From contig NZ_AXVM01000003.1 in the NCBI RefSeq assembly GCF_000484635.1, positions 310,001 through 374,000 of the forward strand: a stretch of DNA of 64,000 nucleotides. The letters run 5' to 3'. This stretch comes from Comamonas badia DSM 17552 (lineage in GTDB: Bacteria; Pseudomonadota; Gammaproteobacteria; Burkholderiales; Burkholderiaceae_C). Of this stretch, positions 8,862 to 17,329 are shown piece after piece. The notes beneath the pieces are model-generated. The model was not told the origin of the DNA and searched no databases. It was given only the letters and a program-made list of their open reading frames with translations. Position 1 is the stretch's first letter; the number at the start of each line of letters is the position of its first letter. Made by a program: the position numbers and the translations under genes.

Positions 8862-8907
8862 CAGGCGATGATACGCAGGGGTGACAGCGCAGATCTGCCA
8901 CCCTCAC

Positions 8908-9023
8908 TATTGCTCCGGCCCCGTGAAGTTTGTACTGCTTGTGGGAGCGGCTTCAGCCGCGAACGACTGCATTCGCGGCTGAAGCCGCTCCCACACTGGA
9001 GACTTCATCGGGCCGGAGCAATA
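8908..9023. repeat. Large palindromic REP/MITE-like element, full copy
   Basis: A 116-bp near-perfect palindrome. The outer 14-bp arms TATTGCTCCGGCCC / GGGCCGGAGCAATA are exact (8908-8921 and 9010-9023). The inner 23-bp arms begin GTGGGAGCGGCTTCAGCCGC and are exact (8941-8963 and 8972-8994) around an 8-base loop. It fills most of the divergent gap between the zinc-ribbon gene and the thioesterase gene. A shorter relative is at 33052-33113. There is no coding sequence within it. Confidence 0.85.
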
Positions 9024-9059
9024 AGATGCGCGCATCCCTTCACAACGCATCCGCCTGCC

Positions 9060-9482
9060 ATGCCCTCCCTCTGGAAAAAGCCCATCTCGCTCGAAGAAAT
9101 CACGCGCGTACACATCGGCACCACCGTAGCCCACCTCGGCATTGAAATGCTGGAGATCGGCGACGACTTTCTGCGCGCCCGGGTGCCTGTCGATGAGCGC
9201 ACACGCCAGCCGTTTGGCCTGCTGCATGGCGGCGTGAGCGTGGTGCTGGCCGAAACCCTGGGCTCCACCGGCGCCTACTACAGTAGCCCCGAAGGCCACC
9301 GCGCCGTGGGGCTGGACATCAACGCCAACCACCTGCGCGCCACCACCAGCGGCTGGGTCACCGCCACCGCGCGGCCGGTGCATATCGGCCGCACCACGCA
9401 GGTCTGGCAGATCGACATGGTGAACGACGCGGGGCAGCCCACCTGCACCTCGCGCATCACGATGGCGGTGCTGGATTCCTGA
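9060..9482 (+). CDS. Hotdog-fold thioesterase (PaaI/YdiI-like)
   Basis: A 140-residue acyl-CoA thioesterase. The family motif is HGGVSVVLAETLGS, with the catalytic Glu in LAETLGS, followed by the VGLDINANHLR strand typical of the YdiI/EntH/PaaI group. The substrate is probably an aromatic or short acyl-CoA, but the sequence does not settle which. The start is at 9060 just after the palindromic element; the open frame extends upstream through that repeat and is not coding there. Confidence 0.85.
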   Translation: MPSLWKKPISLEEITRVHIGTTVAHLGIEMLEIGDDFLRARVPVDERTRQPFGLLHGGVSVVLAETLGSTGAYYSSPEGHRAVGLDINANHLRATTSGWVTATARPVHIGRTTQVWQIDMVNDAGQPTCTSRITMAVLDS

Positions 9483-9526
9483 AAAAATCCCACTTCAGCG
9501 CTTGATGGGCGCGCGAAAGCAACTCT
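9483..9526. repeat. Partial dispersed repeat between thioesterase and cobalamin adenosyltransferase
   Basis: The convergent gap contains CAGCGCTTGATGGGCGCGC, matching the central block of the repeat copies at 26024 and 56582. Only the core is recognisable. Confidence 0.4.
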
Positions 9527-10105
9527 TTATTCAGAAGCATTCTCACGCTCGGCGCGCGCCAGCCGCTCGCTCTTCCAATACACCTCCGCGCCGCCATCCA
9601 GGCGGTTGAGCACGCGCGAGAGCACGAACAGCAGATCCGACAGGCGGTTCAGATACTGGCGCGGCGCGGGGCGCATCTCCTCGCTTTGCTGCAAGGCCAC
9701 CACGGAGCGCTCGGCGCGGCGCGCGACGGTGCGGCAGACATGCGCCTGGCAGGCGGCGCGCGTGCCGGCGGGCAGGATGAATTCCTGCAGGCCGGGCAGC
9801 TGCTGGTTGTAGTGCTTGAGCGCGGCATCGAGCTGAGCCAGCGCATCGTCCTTGAGGATTTCGAAGCCCGGCATCGCCAGCTCGCCGCCCAGGTTGAAGA
9901 GCTGGTGCTGGATGTCGATGAACAGCTCACGCATGTCGGCGGGCAGCGCCTCGCACAGCAGCAGCCCGAGGTGGCTGTTGAGCTCGTCCACATCGCCCAT
10001 GGCGTGCGGTCGGCCGCTGGCCTTGGAGACGCGCTGGTTGTTGCCCAGCCCTGTCGTGCCATCGTCGCCGGTGCGCGTGGCCACGGCGGTTACCCGTTTT
10101 CCCAT
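9527..10105 (-). CDS. ATP:cob(I)alamin adenosyltransferase, PduO type
   Basis: A 192-residue enzyme that transfers the adenosyl group of ATP to cob(I)alamin to make coenzyme B12. The ATP-binding N-terminal motif TRTGDDGTTGLGNNQRVSK and the DELNSHLG block are diagnostic of the PduO/MMAB family, as are the C-terminal NRLSDLLFVLSRVLN helix and the RRAERSVV segment. It is a single gene, divergent from the MATE exporter. No B12 riboswitch or biosynthesis genes are nearby, so its role may be salvage. Confidence 0.92.
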   Translation of the reverse strand: MGKRVTAVATRTGDDGTTGLGNNQRVSKASGRPHAMGDVDELNSHLGLLLCEALPADMRELFIDIQHQLFNLGGELAMPGFEILKDDALAQLDAALKHYNQQLPGLQEFILPAGTRAACQAHVCRTVARRAERSVVALQQSEEMRPAPRQYLNRLSDLLFVLSRVLNRLDGGAEVYWKSERLARAERENASE

Positions 10106-10184
10106 CGGTGCTTCCTTCAGGTTTTTCGTCGGCCACGATTGTGCGCCGCATACCCCTATGATCGCGCCCGCACCGGCTCACACC

Positions 10185-11558
10185 ATGAACACCGCTTCTA
10201 CCATCCCGCCGCGCCCGGCACGCGCCCTCTGGCGCACCTACCTGGCCTTTCTCGGGCCCATGGTGCTGTCCAACATCCTGCAGTCGCTCTCGGGCAGCGT
10301 CAACGCGGTTTACATCGGGCAGATGCTGGGCACGGATGCGCTGGCCGCCGTCGCCGGCATGTTCCCGGTGGTGTTCTTCTGCATCGCGCTGGTGATCGGC
10401 ATCGGCGCGGGCGCCTCGGTGCTGATCGGCCAGGCCTGGGGCGCGCGCGAGCCGCACAAGGTCAAGGCGATTGCCGGCACCGCATTGGCGCTGGGCGGAT
10501 TGATCGGCATCGTGGCGGCGGTGCTGGGTGAGTTGTTCGCCCAGCGCGCGCTGGTGGCGCTGGGCACCGCGCCCGAGCTGCTGCCCGACGCCGTGGCCTA
10601 TGCCCGCGTGCTGATGCTGAGCATGCCGCTGCTGCTGGTGTTCATCCTGTACACGCAGCTGCTGCGCGGCGTGGGCGACACCGTCACGCCGCTGCTGGCG
10701 CTGTGCCTCTCCACCGCCGTGGGCCTGTTGATCACCCCTGCGCTCATCCTGGGGTGGCTGGGTTTGCCCCAACTGGGCGTGGTCAGCGCCGCCGTGGCGG
10801 GCTGGGTGGCGTTCAGCGTGGCGCTGGCCTTTCTGTGGTTCTACCTGCGCCGCCGGGGCAGCCCACTGGCGCCCGATGCCGAACTGCTGCGCGATCTGCG
10901 CCTGAACCCGCGCCTGCTGCGCGCGGTGCTGCGCCTCGGCGTGCCGACCGGCGTGCAGATGGTGACCATCGCCATGGCCGAACTGGCCATCCTGGGGCTG
11001 GTCAACGGCTATGGCGCCGACGCCACGGCCGCCTACGGCGCGGTGAACCAGATCGTCAACTACGTGCAGTTTCCGGCGCTGTCGATTGCGATTACCGCCT
11101 CCATCCTGGGCGCGCAGGCGATCGGCGCGGGCCGCACCGAGCGGCTTTCCGCCATCGTGCGCACCGGGCTGTTGCTGAACCTCGTGTTCACCGGCAGCCT
11201 GGTGCTGCTGGGCTATCTGCTGTCGCACTGGCTGCTGGGCTTTTTCCTCACCACCGAAAGCGTGCTGGTGCTGGCGCAGACGCTGCTGCGGGTGATGCTG
11301 TGGGCCAGCGTGGTGTTCGGCCTGCAGGCGGTGGTGGCCGCGGTGATGCGCGCCAGCGGCACGGTCTGGGTGTCCACGGGCATCAGCGTGGCCAGCATCC
11401 TGCTGGTGCAGCTGCCGGCGGCGCATTGGCTCTCGGCACGCTTCGGGCTGGAGGGCGTGTGGATGTCCTACCCGGTGGTGTTCTGCACCATGCTGGTGCT
11501 GCAGAGCAGTTTTTACCTGCTGGTGTGGCGCTACCGGCGGATAGAACGGCTGGTGTGA
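10185..11558 (+). CDS. MATE-family multidrug/metabolite exporter
   Basis: A 457-residue inner-membrane antiporter with about 12 predicted helices arranged as two six-helix halves. The N-terminal half starts LWRTYLAFLGPMVLSNILQSL, and the second half includes GVPTGVQMVTIAMAELAILGLVNGYG, both typical of MATE/DinF/NorM proteins. ATG 10185 is preferred over ATG 10158, because the TATGAT around 10157 looks like a -10 hexamer. The substrate is unknown. Confidence 0.88.
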   Translation: MNTASTIPPRPARALWRTYLAFLGPMVLSNILQSLSGSVNAVYIGQMLGTDALAAVAGMFPVVFFCIALVIGIGAGASVLIGQAWGAREPHKVKAIAGTALALGGLIGIVAAVLGELFAQRALVALGTAPELLPDAVAYARVLMLSMPLLLVFILYTQLLRGVGDTVTPLLALCLSTAVGLLITPALILGWLGLPQLGVVSAAVAGWVAFSVALAFLWFYLRRRGSPLAPDAELLRDLRLNPRLLRAVLRLGVPTGVQMVTIAMAELAILGLVNGYGADATAAYGAVNQIVNYVQFPALSIAITASILGAQAIGAGRTERLSAIVRTGLLLNLVFTGSLVLLGYLLSHWLLGFFLTTESVLVLAQTLLRVMLWASVVFGLQAVVAAVMRASGTVWVSTGISVASILLVQLPAAHWLSARFGLEGVWMSYPVVFCTMLVLQSSFYLLVWRYRRIERLV

Positions 11559-11608
11559 CCAGGCGCGCGGCAGTGCAAATTTCATCCGCGAATGCTAAAT
11601 TTATCGCC

Positions 11609-14600
11609 ATGATCACCACCACAGGCCACGGCAGCGCCACCGCACGACTATCGCCCCGGGCGATTGCCGCAGCGGTTCTGATCGCCGGCCTTGGCGCCAC
11701 GGCAGCGCTGGTGCGGCACCAGGAATCGGTGAATCTGGAGGTGCAGCAAGCGCGCCTTCAAGCCATTGTCGACACCCTGGTGGACGACATCGAACAGCGC
11801 GTGAAAGCCTACGCAGGCATCGCGGCGAGCGTGCGCGACGTGATCGCCGCGCGGCCTGACCTGCCGGCCTGGATGTTCCGCTCCATCGTGGACGGCCATG
11901 CGGTCGCGGACACCTTCCCGGAGGTGCGCAGCGTCGCGTTTACCCGGATGGTGCCCGACCAGGATCTGGCGCGCTACACCGACTATCTGCGCCAGCTGCA
12001 CCCGCTGCTCAGCGAAACAACCACGCTGGCGATCCATCCGCAGCTGCCCGGCGAGCACCACTACATCATCGAGCAGTTCTGGCCGTTCAAGGACGCGGGG
12101 CAGCTGGTCGGCATGGATACGCTGTCCCAGCCGGACAACATGGCGGCGATCCTCCGCACGACGGGCACGCCCAGCCTGGTGCTCTCGGCGCCTTTCGATC
12201 TGCTGCAAGGCGGGCAGGACCGCAAGGCTTTCGTCTTGCGCTATGCGGTCCATCCATCGCAGCCTGCGCCGGCAAGGGCGCCCTACATCGGCTCGACGGT
12301 GGTCACCGTGAGCACCCGCGGATTACTGCACGCCACCAGGACGGCGAGCGGGCGCGACCAGGTGTTTCTGCGCATCGAGGACGTGACCACCGGCACCCCG
12401 GTGCTGCTGGCCAGTGACGCCGCGACGCCGCAGGCCGTGCAGCAGCCCTTCGCCGCCCAGACGCCGCTGCTGATGGGCGGCAGGCGCTGGCGCGTGAGTG
12501 CCCTGCCGGCCGTGTCACTGCTCTCCAGCGCCGAACGCTCGCTGCCCTGGTGGATAGGCAGTGCAGGCGCAGGCCTGTCCCTGCTGCTGGCGTTCGCCGC
12601 CTGCAGAATGCTCCAGCGGCGCCGGCAAAGCCTGCTGGAGCTGACCTCGGCACGGGCCACCTTGCGCCAGCGCGAGATCATGCTCAAGCGCATCTTCGAA
12701 CAAAACATCCTCGGGGTCGCCGTGGTCGACATGACCAGCGGCAAGATCGTGGAGGCCAATGCGCGTTTTGCCGAGATACTGGGCTACGACAGCCGGCAGC
12801 TCGCGGGCCGGCCCTACTGGAGCTGGCGCCACGACCCCGACACGGTGCAGGAGGCGCAACAGGAATTCCAGGCCCTGCACAACGGCGGCGCCGCATCGAT
12901 ACGCACCGACAAGCGGTTGCGCCACCGCGACGGCTCGGAGGTCTGGATCGACCTGACGATTTCGCCGCTGGCGGAACAAGGCGAGACACCGACCCAGGCG
13001 CTCTGCATTGCCCAGGACATCACCGCGCGGCGGCAGATGGCGCGCAAGCTGCAGCGCAATGAAGCGCGCCAGCGATCCGTCCTCAACCACCTGCCGATTG
13101 CCATCCTGCTGCTCAAGCCCGGCGGCGAGATCGAGTACCGCAACGAGGCCTTCGTGCGCATCACCGGCTACACCCGGGAGGAAACGCCCACCGCCGATGC
13201 GTGGCTGGCAATGGCCATTCCGGACGCCGGCATGCGCGAACGCATCAGCGCCGACTGGAACGTCCGTGTGCTGCAGGCCATGGCGGGCGACGGCCTCATC
13301 GAAGAGCGCGAGTACGTCATCCGCAGGGCCAACGGCGAGTCGCGAACGATCACCGCGTCAGGGGTCATCGCCGCAGGCCGGGAGATGATCCTCATTGACG
13401 ACATCACCGACAGCAAGCAGGCGCAGACGGAAATCCAGTACCTTGCCAGCCATGACCCGCTGACGGGAGCCGCCAACCGCGGCACGCTCATGCGGGCACT
13501 GCAGGAGGCGCTGCGCGTGAGCGAGCGCGCCGGCACGGCGGGGATGGTGCTGATGCTGGACCTGGACGGTTTCAAAACGATCAATGAGACCGCCGGCCAC
13601 CAGGCGGGCGACGAAGTGCTGCGCCAGGCCGCCGCCCGCATGCGGGCCATGCTCAGGAGCGGCGACACGGTGGCGCGCCATGGCGACGACACCTTTGTGC
13701 TGGTCATGGAGACCGAGACGTCGCAGGAGCCCGCCTCCAGACACCATGCGGCGGAGGTCGGGCAGCACCTGCTGGACGCGCTGGCCAGGCCCTGCGACAT
13801 CGGCGGTCAGGCCCTGCATACCAGCGCCTGCATGGGCATCGCGCTTTTCATGGGCACGCGCGAGAGCGCGGACGAATTGCTCAAGCAGGCCGACATGGCG
13901 CTGCACCAGGCCAAGCAGGCGGGGCCCGGCAGCCTGCGCATGTACAGCCAGGTGGAGCACGAGAAGCTGCAAAAACGCGCCAACCTGGTGCGCGACCTGA
14001 GAGCCGCCATCGAGCAGCAGCAATTCGAGCTGTACTACCAGCCCCAGATCCGCGCCGCAGCGGTCATAGGCGCGGAGGCGCTGGTGCGCTGGCACCACCC
14101 GCGGGACGGTTTCGTGTCGCCGGCGCAGTTCATCCCGCTGGCGGAAGAGACCGGCCTGATCGTGCAGCTGGGCGAGTGGGTGCTGGGCAGCGCCTGCAGG
14201 ACGCTGGCCCGCTGGAGCACCGACCCGTTGCTCAGGGACATCCAACTGGCGGTCAACGTGAGCCCGCGCCAGTTCTACCAGGAGCAGTTCATCGGCACCG
14301 TGCTGGCAGCGCTGTCCACCAGCGGGGCCGACGCCAGGCGCCTGGAGCTGGAGCTCACCGAAGGCCTGTTGCTGCAGGACGTGGAGGGCACGATCACCAA
14401 GATGGACGAGCTGCGCGGCTACGGCGTGAGCTTTTCCCTGGACGATTTCGGCACGGGCTATTCAAGCCTGGCCTACCTCAAGCGCCTGCCGCTGGACAAG
14501 CTCAAGATCGACCAGAGCTTCGTGCGCGACGTGCTGGTGGACGACAACGACGCGGCCATCGCCCGCACCATCGTCTCGCTGGGCAACACCCTGGGGCTGG

Positions 14601-14749
14601 CGACGATTGCCGAGGGCGTCGAAACCGAGGCACAAAAGCGCTTCCTGCTGCACAACGGCTGCGATACCTGGCAGGGCTACCTGTTCAGCCGGCCCTTGCC
14701 GGCGGCGGATTTCGAGCGCTTTGTGCACGCGCAGAAGCGGGCGGCGTAG
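11609..14749 (+). CDS. CHASE-PAS-PAS-GGDEF-EAL protein; GGDEF degenerate, EAL intact (probable c-di-GMP phosphodiesterase)
   Basis: A 1046-residue membrane signalling protein. TM1 is at about 14-34, a periplasmic CHASE-type sensor at about 60-270, and TM2 at about 313-332. PAS1 starts near 356 (IFEQNILGVAVVD) and PAS2 near 487. The GGDEF domain starts near 614 (HDPLTGAANRG) and the EAL domain near 804. The GGDEF active loop reads RHGDDTF, not RxGGDEF, so cyclase activity is unlikely, though GTP binding may remain. The EAL domain keeps EALVRW, the LTEG motif, DDFGTGYSSL and the EGVE motif, so c-di-GMP hydrolysis is expected. The frame is open further upstream through the MATE gene, but ATG 11609 gives the signal anchor. 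Confidence 0.9.
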   Translation: MITTTGHGSATARLSPRAIAAAVLIAGLGATAALVRHQESVNLEVQQARLQAIVDTLVDDIEQRVKAYAGIAASVRDVIAARPDLPAWMFRSIVDGHAVADTFPEVRSVAFTRMVPDQDLARYTDYLRQLHPLLSETTTLAIHPQLPGEHHYIIEQFWPFKDAGQLVGMDTLSQPDNMAAILRTTGTPSLVLSAPFDLLQGGQDRKAFVLRYAVHPSQPAPARAPYIGSTVVTVSTRGLLHATRTASGRDQVFLRIEDVTTGTPVLLASDAATPQAVQQPFAAQTPLLMGGRRWRVSALPAVSLLSSAERSLPWWIGSAGAGLSLLLAFAACRMLQRRRQSLLELTSARATLRQREIMLKRIFEQNILGVAVVDMTSGKIVEANARFAEILGYDSRQLAGRPYWSWRHDPDTVQEAQQEFQALHNGGAASIRTDKRLRHRDGSEVWIDLTISPLAEQGETPTQALCIAQDITARRQMARKLQRNEARQRSVLNHLPIAILLLKPGGEIEYRNEAFVRITGYTREETPTADAWLAMAIPDAGMRERISADWNVRVLQAMAGDGLIEEREYVIRRANGESRTITASGVIAAGREMILIDDITDSKQAQTEIQYLASHDPLTGAANRGTLMRALQEALRVSERAGTAGMVLMLDLDGFKTINETAGHQAGDEVLRQAAARMRAMLRSGDTVARHGDDTFVLVMETETSQEPASRHHAAEVGQHLLDALARPCDIGGQALHTSACMGIALFMGTRESADELLKQADMALHQAKQAGPGSLRMYSQVEHEKLQKRANLVRDLRAAIEQQQFELYYQPQIRAAAVIGAEALVRWHHPRDGFVSPAQFIPLAEETGLIVQLGEWVLGSACRTLARWSTDPLLRDIQLAVNVSPRQFYQEQFIGTVLAALSTSGADARRLELELTEGLLLQDVEGTITKMDELRGYGVSFSLDDFGTGYSSLAYLKRLPLDKLKIDQSFVRDVLVDDNDAAIARTIVSLGNTLGLATIAEGVETEAQKRFLLHNGCDTWQGYLFSRPLPAADFERFVHAQKRAA

Positions 14750-14938
14750 GCGGCTCTGGCCTCGCTCCCGGTGAAGCCAATGTTCACTTCGATCGTTGAT
14801 TGCGACCCTTCGCGCCTTCAAGCCGCCATTCGCTCCATCAGACAACCTGTCCACACCGCTTTGGTCTAGAGTGGCATGCCCCTGCTGCGTGCCGCTATGC
14901 CCCCATCCCTGTCCGTACAGCCCCTGCCCGAAGTCGCC

Positions 14939-15958
14939 ATGCGCACACTGCGCCTGTTTGTGCTTACCGCACTTTTTTGCGTGCTGGTCGCGGCTGTGCT
15001 CACGCTGGCCGAACCCGAGCGCGACAGCTTCGGGCGCAATCTGTGGTTTTCCGAATGCATCGGGCTCTGGGTGGCGTTCTGCGGCGCACTGGTGCGCCAG
15101 CTGCCCTGGGTGCGTCGACGCGGATCGCGCACGGCCTTGCTGATGGCGCTGGGAATCGGAATCCCGCTGGGCTATGTGCTGGGCTACACCACGGCGTATG
15201 CGGCACTGGGCGAGCCTATAAAGATCATCGGCGTGGCGGATGCGCGCCTGGCCGCCATCGGCGCCACGCTGCTGGCCGGAGGCTTTGTCAGCTACCTGAC
15301 CTGGCTGCGCAGCCGCTTGAGCAGTGAGGCGATGGCGCGTGCCAGCGCGCAGCAGCTCGCCGCCGAGGCCGAGTTGCGCATGCTGCGTGCGCAACTCGAT
15401 CCACATATGCTGTTCAACACGCTGGCCAACCTGCGGGCATTGGTCGATGACGACCCTGCCAGCGCGCGCCTGATGATCGACCGCCTGATCACCTGGCTGC
15501 GCGGCGCGCTGGCCGCTTCGCGCAGCGACAGCACCACGCTCGCGGCCGAATTCGCGCAGCTCGCCGCGTATCTGGACATCATGGCGCTGCGCCTGGGCGC
15601 GCGCCTGCGCTACACGCTCGATCTGCCGGAGGCGCTGCAGACCGTGCATGTTCCGGCGATGCTGCTGCAGCCGCTGGTGGAAAACGCCCTGCGCCACGGC
15701 ATAGAACCCAAGATCGGCGGCGGCAGCGTTCGGGTGAGCGCGCGGCTTGGCACGCAGGGGCTGGAACTGGAGGTGAGCGACACCGGTCTGGGGTTGCCAC
15801 CCGATGCGCCGGCAGAGCCCGCTGGTGATTCGCCCGGTGGCTTTGGCCTGGCCCATGTGCGCGAGCGCCTGCAGGCACTCTACGGCGATCGCGCCAAGTT
15901 GTGGCTTGCGCGCCAGCAACCCTCGGGCACGCGCGCCATCGTGAGGATTACGACATGA
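14939..15958 (+). CDS. LytS/AlgZ-type sensor histidine kinase
   Basis: Membrane-bound histidine kinase of the His_kinase (PF06580) family. The N-terminus has about four hydrophobic helices (14939 to about 15310). The phospho-acceptor His lies in LRAQLDPHMLFNTLANLRALV. The ATP-binding N box is LVENALRHGIEPK, with Gly-rich loops at DTGLGLP and GGFGLAHVRERL. ATG 14939 places the first helix at the N-terminus; in-frame ATGs at 14876 and 14897 are alternatives. The stop overlaps the response regulator start (ATGA, 15955), so this is a coupled pair similar to AlgZ/AlgR or LytS/LytR. Confidence 0.87.
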   Translation: MRTLRLFVLTALFCVLVAAVLTLAEPERDSFGRNLWFSECIGLWVAFCGALVRQLPWVRRRGSRTALLMALGIGIPLGYVLGYTTAYAALGEPIKIIGVADARLAAIGATLLAGGFVSYLTWLRSRLSSEAMARASAQQLAAEAELRMLRAQLDPHMLFNTLANLRALVDDDPASARLMIDRLITWLRGALAASRSDSTTLAAEFAQLAAYLDIMALRLGARLRYTLDLPEALQTVHVPAMLLQPLVENALRHGIEPKIGGGSVRVSARLGTQGLELEVSDTGLGLPPDAPAEPAGDSPGGFGLAHVRERLQALYGDRAKLWLARQQPSGTRAIVRITT

Positions 15959-16755
15959 ACGTCGCCCCTGCTGCCCTGGCGCTGATCGCCGAGGATGAAC
16001 CGGTGCTGGCGCGTACGCTATCGCGCCTGCTGCTGCAGGCTTGGCCGTCACTGCGCCTGGCACCGGTGGCCGAAGACGGCTTCGCCGCCACCACGCAGGC
16101 GCTGGCGCTGCTGCCAGACGTGCTGTTCCTCGATATCCGCATGCCTGCGCGCACCGGGCTGGAGGTGGCCGAGATCGTCAGCGACGAGTGGCCCGAGGAC
16201 CGGCCCACTCCGCTGCTGGTGTTCGTTACCGCCTACGACGAGTTTGCCGTCTCGGCCTTCGAACAGGCAGCGGTCGACTATGTGCTCAAGCCGGTGACGC
16301 CCGAGCGGCTGGCGGTGACCGTGGCGCGGCTGCAGGAGCGGCTGGCCGTGCGCTCGGAACCTCGCGGCGGTGAAGCCGCCGCACAGGTGCAGCAGATGCA
16401 GGCGCTCGCCGCGGGTGAAGCGGCCAGCGGACCCATCCGCGTGATCCGCGCGGGCGTGGGCAACACGGTGCGCATGATTCCGGTCGCCGAGGTGATCTGC
16501 CTCGAAGCCACCGACAAGTACGTCACCGTAGTCACGCCCGATGGCGAGGCGCTGGTGCGCATGAGCCTGCGCGAGCTGGCCACGCGCATCGAAGGCGGCG
16601 ACTTCATCCAGGTGCACCGCAGCGTGCTGGTGAACAGCCGTCACATCGTCAGCGCCACGCGCGATGAGCTGGGCCACTGCAGTCTCACGGTGCGCGGCCT
16701 CGCGCGACCGGTCAAGGTCAGCCGCGCCTTCGCGCACCTGTTCCGCCCCATGTAG
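15955..16755 (+). CDS. LytR/AlgR-family response regulator
   Basis: A 266-residue DNA-binding regulator. The receiver domain (about 8-130) has the acidic pocket in LIAEDEP, the phosphorylatable Asp60 in LFLDIRMP, and the conserved Lys in VDYVLKPVTPERL. The C-terminal LytTR domain (about 160-266) contains ICLEATDKYVTV and FIQVHRSVLVN, characteristic of this fold. It overlaps the kinase gene by 4 bases and is its cognate partner. Targets cannot be read from the sequence; the next genes downstream encode a DUF2141 protein and a carotenoid-oxygenase-like protein. Confidence 0.9.
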   Translation: MNVAPAALALIAEDEPVLARTLSRLLLQAWPSLRLAPVAEDGFAATTQALALLPDVLFLDIRMPARTGLEVAEIVSDEWPEDRPTPLLVFVTAYDEFAVSAFEQAAVDYVLKPVTPERLAVTVARLQERLAVRSEPRGGEAAAQVQQMQALAAGEAASGPIRVIRAGVGNTVRMIPVAEVICLEATDKYVTVVTPDGEALVRMSLRELATRIEGGDFIQVHRSVLVNSRHIVSATRDELGHCSLTVRGLARPVKVSRAFAHLFRPM

Positions 16756-16893
16756 CGGCGCGGTTCGGTCGCCCCTGCGCACGCTTCACGCACGGCGCGC
16801 GGCAGTCCGTCGCAATTCACTGGCGGCAGACAAAGCGGCTTCCTACAGTGCGGGTCATCCCACGACCGATAGCACACCCCAGGAGCCCCTTCC

Positions 16894-17313
16894 ATGCGAT
16901 TTCCCCGCTGCTTCACCCTCGCCGGTGCGCTCGGTCTCACCCTGCTCGCAGCGTCCGCCAGCGCCCACGATCTGACCGTCGAGGTGCTGGGCGCCCGCTC
17001 CGACAAGGGCACCGTCGACGGCGCGCTGTACGCCGATGCCGCGAGCTGGCTCAAGACGCCGCGCACCGGCGAGCGCCAGCCGGCCGCCGCACGCGTGCTG
17101 CTGGTCTACCGCGACCTGCCCACCGGGCGCTACGCGCTTTCGCTGTTCCACGACGAAAACGGCAACGGCAAGCTCGACAGCAACGTCGCCGGCATCCCGA
17201 CCGAGCGCTACGGTTTCAGCCGCGATGCGCGCGGGCGCATGGGCGCGCCCGACTTCGACGCCGCAGCCATTGACCTGCAGGGCGACACCACCGTCACCGT
17301 GCACCTGCGCTGA
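16894..17313 (+). CDS. DUF2141 exported protein
   Basis: A 139-residue protein with a signal peptide (about 1-24, ending SASA). The mature part has the DUF2141 pattern: LTVEVLGARSDKGTVDGALY, a short ALSLFHDENGNGKLD segment, and an RYGFSRDARGRMGAPDF block. The family is periplasmic, of unknown biochemical role. It lies 16 bases before the carotenoid-oxygenase gene, and both products carry export signals, so they probably form an operon and may act together in the periplasm. Confidence 0.8.
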   Translation: MRFPRCFTLAGALGLTLLAASASAHDLTVEVLGARSDKGTVDGALYADAASWLKTPRTGERQPAAARVLLVYRDLPTGRYALSLFHDENGNGKLDSNVAGIPTERYGFSRDARGRMGAPDFDAAAIDLQGDTTVTVHLR

Positions 17314-17329
17314 CCCCCGGGAGACCGCC

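Noticed and set aside
10703-11608. Upstream extension of the GGDEF-EAL frame into the MATE gene
   Set aside because: The MATE protein is well supported in another frame; the signal anchor of the GGDEF-EAL protein begins at 11609.
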